A DNA stretch of 8,452 nucleotides from SAR202 cluster bacterium (lineage in GTDB: Bacteria > Chloroflexota > Dehalococcoidia > SAR202 > GCA-002694895). Below the pieces are notes generated by a model. The model was not told the DNA's origin and did not search any database. It was given only the letters and a program-made list of their open reading frames with translations. The position numbers and the translations under genes are program-made. The stretch lies in assembly GCA_009391605.1 (NCBI GenBank), contig VFGQ01000036.1:1-8452 (forward strand). Direction: 5' to 3'. Shown here piece after piece: positions 5,497-8,452 of the stretch (the stretch's first letter is position 1; each line of letters begins with the position of its first letter).

Positions 5497-7154
5497 ACAG
5501 ACCCATCTATTTGAATATCTATAAGATTTGGTTTGTCTGAATTGAGACATTTTTTCAAAATAGGTTGAATTTGAGTAGGGTCATCAATTTTATAGGAATT
5601 AATGTTAAATCCTTTTGAAATTTCACTGAAATTAAAACTTTCCTGAAAATCCATCCCTTTATATTCACTAGGTTTTGTATCGCCTAATTGCTCTTTATAT
5701 ATGTCCATATTTAATTTTAGTACCCTATATGCTCCGTTATTACACATAATATAAGTTATAGGGATATTGTTTACTGAAGCTGTCCACAGTGCTTGAACCG
5801 ACATCATACCAGTTCCATCACCCACAAAAGCTATTACAGGCTGGTCTGGGAATGCAAGTTTTATTCCTAATGCGCCCCCCATTCCCCATCCTAATGATCC
5901 ACCTCGGCCTCCGAAAATAGAGTTAGGTTCGTTAAAAGCAATAAAATTAAATATAGAATTACCTGATGTCACAGCATCGTTAACAATTATTGCATTTTCA
6001 GGTAAAACCTCCGACACTTCATGCACCATTCGGTCAGCAGTCATAGGAGTGTTAGAATAATTTTCATTTAAAGAAGTTATGATATTTTTTTTATCAATTT
6101 CCTGTTCTTCTTTTAATATTTTATTTTTCTCTTTTACTAATTCTATTGTTTTCCCATCTATTATAGATTCAACTTCTGTTGTTAAAACTTTCAATGCTGC
6201 ACTAGGATCTGAAATTATTGCCACATCAGTTTTTTCTGTAGTGGCCACTTGATCAGGATCATTATCGATGTGAATTAATTTTGATTTTGGATTAAATATC
6301 CTCATCTTTGGATTAGAAAACATATAACTTATTCTTGGTAGTCCTCCAATAACAAGTATAGTATCAAATTCATCAAATTCATCCGAGGAGTTGAATCCAA
6401 GTTTAATATTTCCCTTATAGCTTGGATGACCAGAAGGAAATATCATTTCAGAGTAATTTGAAGAATATACTTTTGCACCTAATAATTCGGCTAACTTAGT
6501 AGGTATGTAAGGATGATTAATTTGTACTAATCTATCTCCAATTAATATTCCCGGATTTTTTGAGTGTGCTAAAATTTTTGCAGCTTCTTTTATTAAATTT
6601 TCATCAGGTTTAATAATTATTTCATCATTATAAGTTTTAGTGGGATGAACATCAGTAGTATCATCTAAAGCATTAGTAGTAAATGCAACAAATGTAGGTC
6701 CGGTGGGAGGGCTTAAAGCTATTCTAAATGCTTTTTGTATTGTTTGTGCTACTGCGTCTGGATGATTTACTTCAACTGCCCATTTAGTAAAAGGTGAAAC
6801 CATTTCTACTAAATCTGTTTTCCCAGGTGCAATTTCTCTTGAATCTTTATTGCCAGCAGTTAAAACTAAAGGAGTACCTCCGGAGTGAGCATTGTGTAAA
6901 AGGCTTAACCCATTTGCTAATCCTGTTTCTATATGCAGATTAACAAAAGCAGGCTTTTTGGTTGCTCTTGCATATGCATCAGCCATTCCCATAGCAGCAG
7001 ATTCTTGTACAGTAAGAATATATTCAAATTCAGGATATTTTTCTAAAGCATCCATGATAGCTGTTTCAGTTGTACCAGGATTTCCGAAAATATATTTAAC
7101 CCCCTGGGCTTTAAGTGCTTCTAGTAAAATGTATTTTCCAGCTATTTTATTCAT
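5493..7154 (-). CDS. Thiamine-diphosphate-dependent enzyme, benzoylformate decarboxylase-like
   Basis: This 553-residue protein has the three-domain fold of the pyruvate oxidase/decarboxylase group: Pyr domain (about 1-165), central domain (about 185-330) and PP domain (about 370-550). The ThDP-activating glutamate is E51 in VQESAAMG. The diphosphate/Mg motif is GDGTGMM (445-451) with the closing NN at 472-473. The Pyr domain resembles benzoylformate decarboxylase: FGNPGTTE (23-30) against FGNPGSNE, and VNLHIETG (71-78) carrying the counterpart (H74) of that enzyme's H70. The second catalytic histidine (H281 of the Pseudomonas enzyme) is not seen: the aligned stretch after VIGG reads LPRISYMFSNP. 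The substrate is thus probably a 2-oxo acid but not certainly benzoylformate; an acetolactate synthase-like or other carboligase role is possible. Its ATG overlaps the transporter stop (ATGA), so the two are translationally coupled. The enzyme is likely cytoplasmic. Confidence 0.87.
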   Translation of the reverse strand: MNKIAGKYILLEALKAQGVKYIFGNPGTTETAIMDALEKYPEFEYILTVQESAAMGMADAYARATKKPAFVNLHIETGLANGLSLLHNAHSGGTPLVLTAGNKDSREIAPGKTDLVEMVSPFTKWAVEVNHPDAVAQTIQKAFRIALSPPTGPTFVAFTTNALDDTTDVHPTKTYNDEIIIKPDENLIKEAAKILAHSKNPGILIGDRLVQINHPYIPTKLAELLGAKVYSSNYSEMIFPSGHPSYKGNIKLGFNSSDEFDEFDTILVIGGLPRISYMFSNPKMRIFNPKSKLIHIDNDPDQVATTEKTDVAIISDPSAALKVLTTEVESIIDGKTIELVKEKNKILKEEQEIDKKNIITSLNENYSNTPMTADRMVHEVSEVLPENAIIVNDAVTSGNSIFNFIAFNEPNSIFGGRGGSLGWGMGGALGIKLAFPDQPVIAFVGDGTGMMSVQALWTASVNNIPITYIMCNNGAYRVLKLNMDIYKEQLGDTKPSEYKGMDFQESFNFSEISKGFNINSYKIDDPTQIQPILKKCLNSDKPNLIDIQIDGSV

Positions 7155-8377
7155 TTTTTATACTTTATATTATTATTAGTTTTAATTGAAAGAATAATTA
7201 TTAATGATAATAATATACATAAACCTAATGATGTTAAAGCAATAGGTTGCCCAAGATTAAGAGTAGTAACTATAAATCCCCAACTTGCTGTTCCTATAAT
7301 ACTACCTAGTCTACCACTGAATCCATGGAGTCCGAAATATTCTCCAATAAATTCATCAGAAATTAATTGGTGCATGAATGGTCTATCACAACTCCATACA
7401 CCAGAAATAAGAATTCCTGTAAATCCACTTATAAACCACCATATATTATCATCAATTTCAATGATACCTGCTGATATAGAAATAATCAGATTGAATATCC
7501 ATAGTGTTAATACAATGCTTAAGATTATTTTAGGTTTATATTTGTCTACCAATTTTCCCCAAATTAGTGCACTTGGAATTGCAGTTATTATTCCTGTAAA
7601 AATTAGATATTGAATTTGTCTTTCTGATAATCCTATTGTTTCTAATATATACAAAGACGTAAAAGTTGAAGCAGTATACATAGCCCATGAATACCAGAAA
7701 CGAGCAATTAAAAATTTCCTTAATCCAGGAAATTCCTTTATATCTCTTAGTGTGTGTTTTAATTGAACATAAGAACGTTGTAATATATTTTCTGATATTT
7801 TTATATATCTATTTTGTTTTTTGTATGGTTTTTCTTTGAGATAAACAAGTATTGGAATTCCAAATACTATTATTAGTATTCCCATAATAACAAAACCTAT
7901 TGGGTATCCTTGGTCTTCTATAATAAATAACCCAATTAATATGGCAATGATTGCACCAAGATATCCAATCCCGGCGCCTAAACCTCCAATTAATCCAATA
8001 TTTTTGCTATTGCTTACATCCTTTAACATTAGATTATAAAATATATCTCCAATGTGAAGAGTAGTTACTGCGAATCCAAAACTTATAAGGCTAAAAATAA
8101 CAGTTGAATTTCCAATTAATGTGGTAAATAATCCGCATAATATGGTAAAAATACCAAGAAAGATTTTCCTAGCTTTAGCCTGATCTGATATTGTTCCTAT
8201 TACTGGTGAAATGATTAGTGTTGTTAATAATGCAATAGATAAAGTATATCCAACAGTACCATCAGTACCATCTAATTTTGTAATAATCCATAAAGGAAAA
8301 AAAAGACCTGTTACACCAGCATTAAATAATGTATTTCCAATATCATAGATTATCCATGAAATAATTGATAGATTCAT
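7151..8377 (-). CDS. MFS transporter, UMF1 (Atg22-like) family
   Basis: A 408-residue polytopic membrane protein with about twelve hydrophobic segments in two halves, separated by a basic cytoplasmic loop (about 180-220, KEKPYKKQNR). The opening WIIYDIGNTLFNA (8-20) corresponds to the WxxYDxxN start of UMF1 proteins. Motif A is GTISDQAKARK (61-71), echoed in the second half by GKLVDKYKPK (274-283). The family segment 331-362 carries DRPFMHQLI, EYFGLHGFSGR and GSIIG, similar to the conserved FGL-and-small-residue region of UMF1. The substrate is unknown. The ATGA overlap with the ThDP enzyme suggests it imports that enzyme's substrate or exports its product, which is inference. The ATG at 8377 has no clear ribosome binding site. 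A tRNA-like end lies 25 bases upstream on the same strand, so transcription may continue from it. Confidence 0.88.
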   Translation of the reverse strand: MNLSIISWIIYDIGNTLFNAGVTGLFFPLWIITKLDGTDGTVGYTLSIALLTTLIISPVIGTISDQAKARKIFLGIFTILCGLFTTLIGNSTVIFSLISFGFAVTTLHIGDIFYNLMLKDVSNSKNIGLIGGLGAGIGYLGAIIAILIGLFIIEDQGYPIGFVIMGILIIVFGIPILVYLKEKPYKKQNRYIKISENILQRSYVQLKHTLRDIKEFPGLRKFLIARFWYSWAMYTASTFTSLYILETIGLSERQIQYLIFTGIITAIPSALIWGKLVDKYKPKIILSIVLTLWIFNLIISISAGIIEIDDNIWWFISGFTGILISGVWSCDRPFMHQLISDEFIGEYFGLHGFSGRLGSIIGTASWGFIVTTLNLGQPIALTSLGLCILLSLIIILSIKTNNNIKYKK

Positions 8378-8402
8378 AACAATAGATTATTTGAAAGTAA
8401 TT

Positions 8403-8452
8403 CGGGAGTGAGAGGGAATCGAACCCAACGTTTCAATAAAAGAATCAAAGCC
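8403..8452 (-). tRNA. 3' part of a tRNA-like gene, running off the window edge
   Basis: Read on the reverse strand, GGG-TTCGATT-CCC (complement of 8414-8426) is a typical T-arm top, followed by CTCACTCCC and G (8403) as a possible discriminator base; CCA is not encoded. The T-stem has only three sure pairs: the next two positions are T/T and T/C. Upstream TTTGAT and ATTGAA (complement of 8444-8449 and 8432-8437) can form a six-pair stem with two G-T pairs, like a long variable arm. That fits a class II tRNA (Ser, Leu or Sec). The anticodon and 5' half are outside the window, so identity is open. A decayed or non-functional copy is also possible. Confidence 0.45.

Noticed and set aside
5481..5498. 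Hairpin GTTTA/TAAAC at the mutL end as an intrinsic terminator
   Set aside because: The stem is only five pairs, mostly A-T, with an eight-base loop and no following T run on either strand.
6892..7613. Forward open frames opposite the ThDP enzyme and the transporter
   Set aside because: Both are antisense to confidently identified genes and show no independent features.
8403..8452. 3' end of tmRNA (ssrA)
   Set aside because: The T-arm is similar, but the end lacks the CTCCACCA-type terminus and the upstream bases do not show a convincing tmRNA helix; a tRNA fragment fits better.

Overview
The window is a densely packed piece of an AT-rich bacterial chromosome (by eye roughly 30% G+C). It holds seven confident protein genes, a possible fragment of an upstream gene at the left edge and a tRNA-like fragment at the right edge. 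No stretch of 300 bases lacks a gene, and I see no insertion sequence, CRISPR array or prophage. The gene set is core metabolism and repair: citrate synthase, a class 2 dihydroorotate dehydrogenase and an endonuclease-type MutL. The MutL keeps its own nuclease motif, so the host is not one of the MutH-using enterobacterial relatives. The low G+C, tight packing and gene mix recall streamlined marine lineages, such as AT-rich Chloroflexota of the SAR202 kind. That placement is a guess from general impression, not something the sequence proves.

Layout: bases 42-1972 form a forward pair, citrate synthase followed by a Cof-type HAD phosphatase. The second gene overlaps the first and lacks any ATG, GTG, TTG or CTG start before its catalytic motif. 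Bases 1969-2706 are a reverse-strand gene of unknown function that starts at TTG. Bases 2707-2779 are a short divergent control region with a large imperfect dyad. Bases 2780-5496 are a forward pair, pyrD and mutL, overlapping by 10 bases. Bases 5493-8377 are a reverse-strand pair, a UMF1-type MFS transporter followed by a thiamine-diphosphate decarboxylase-like enzyme, overlapping by 4 bases (ATGA). A tRNA-like 3' end lies 25 bases upstream of the transporter and runs off the window.

How the parts fit: the transporter and ThDP enzyme are translationally coupled and may handle one imported organic (2-oxo) acid. The pyrD-mutL and citrate synthase-HAD pairings look like co-transcription without an obvious shared pathway. 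Both convergent gene pairs end in the same way, sharing one TTAA in which the two TAA stops interlock. That leaves no room for a terminator between them.

I found no clearly new biological system. The items most worth checking are the missing conventional start of the HAD gene, the dyad between the unknown gene and pyrD, and the altered active site of the ThDP enzyme.
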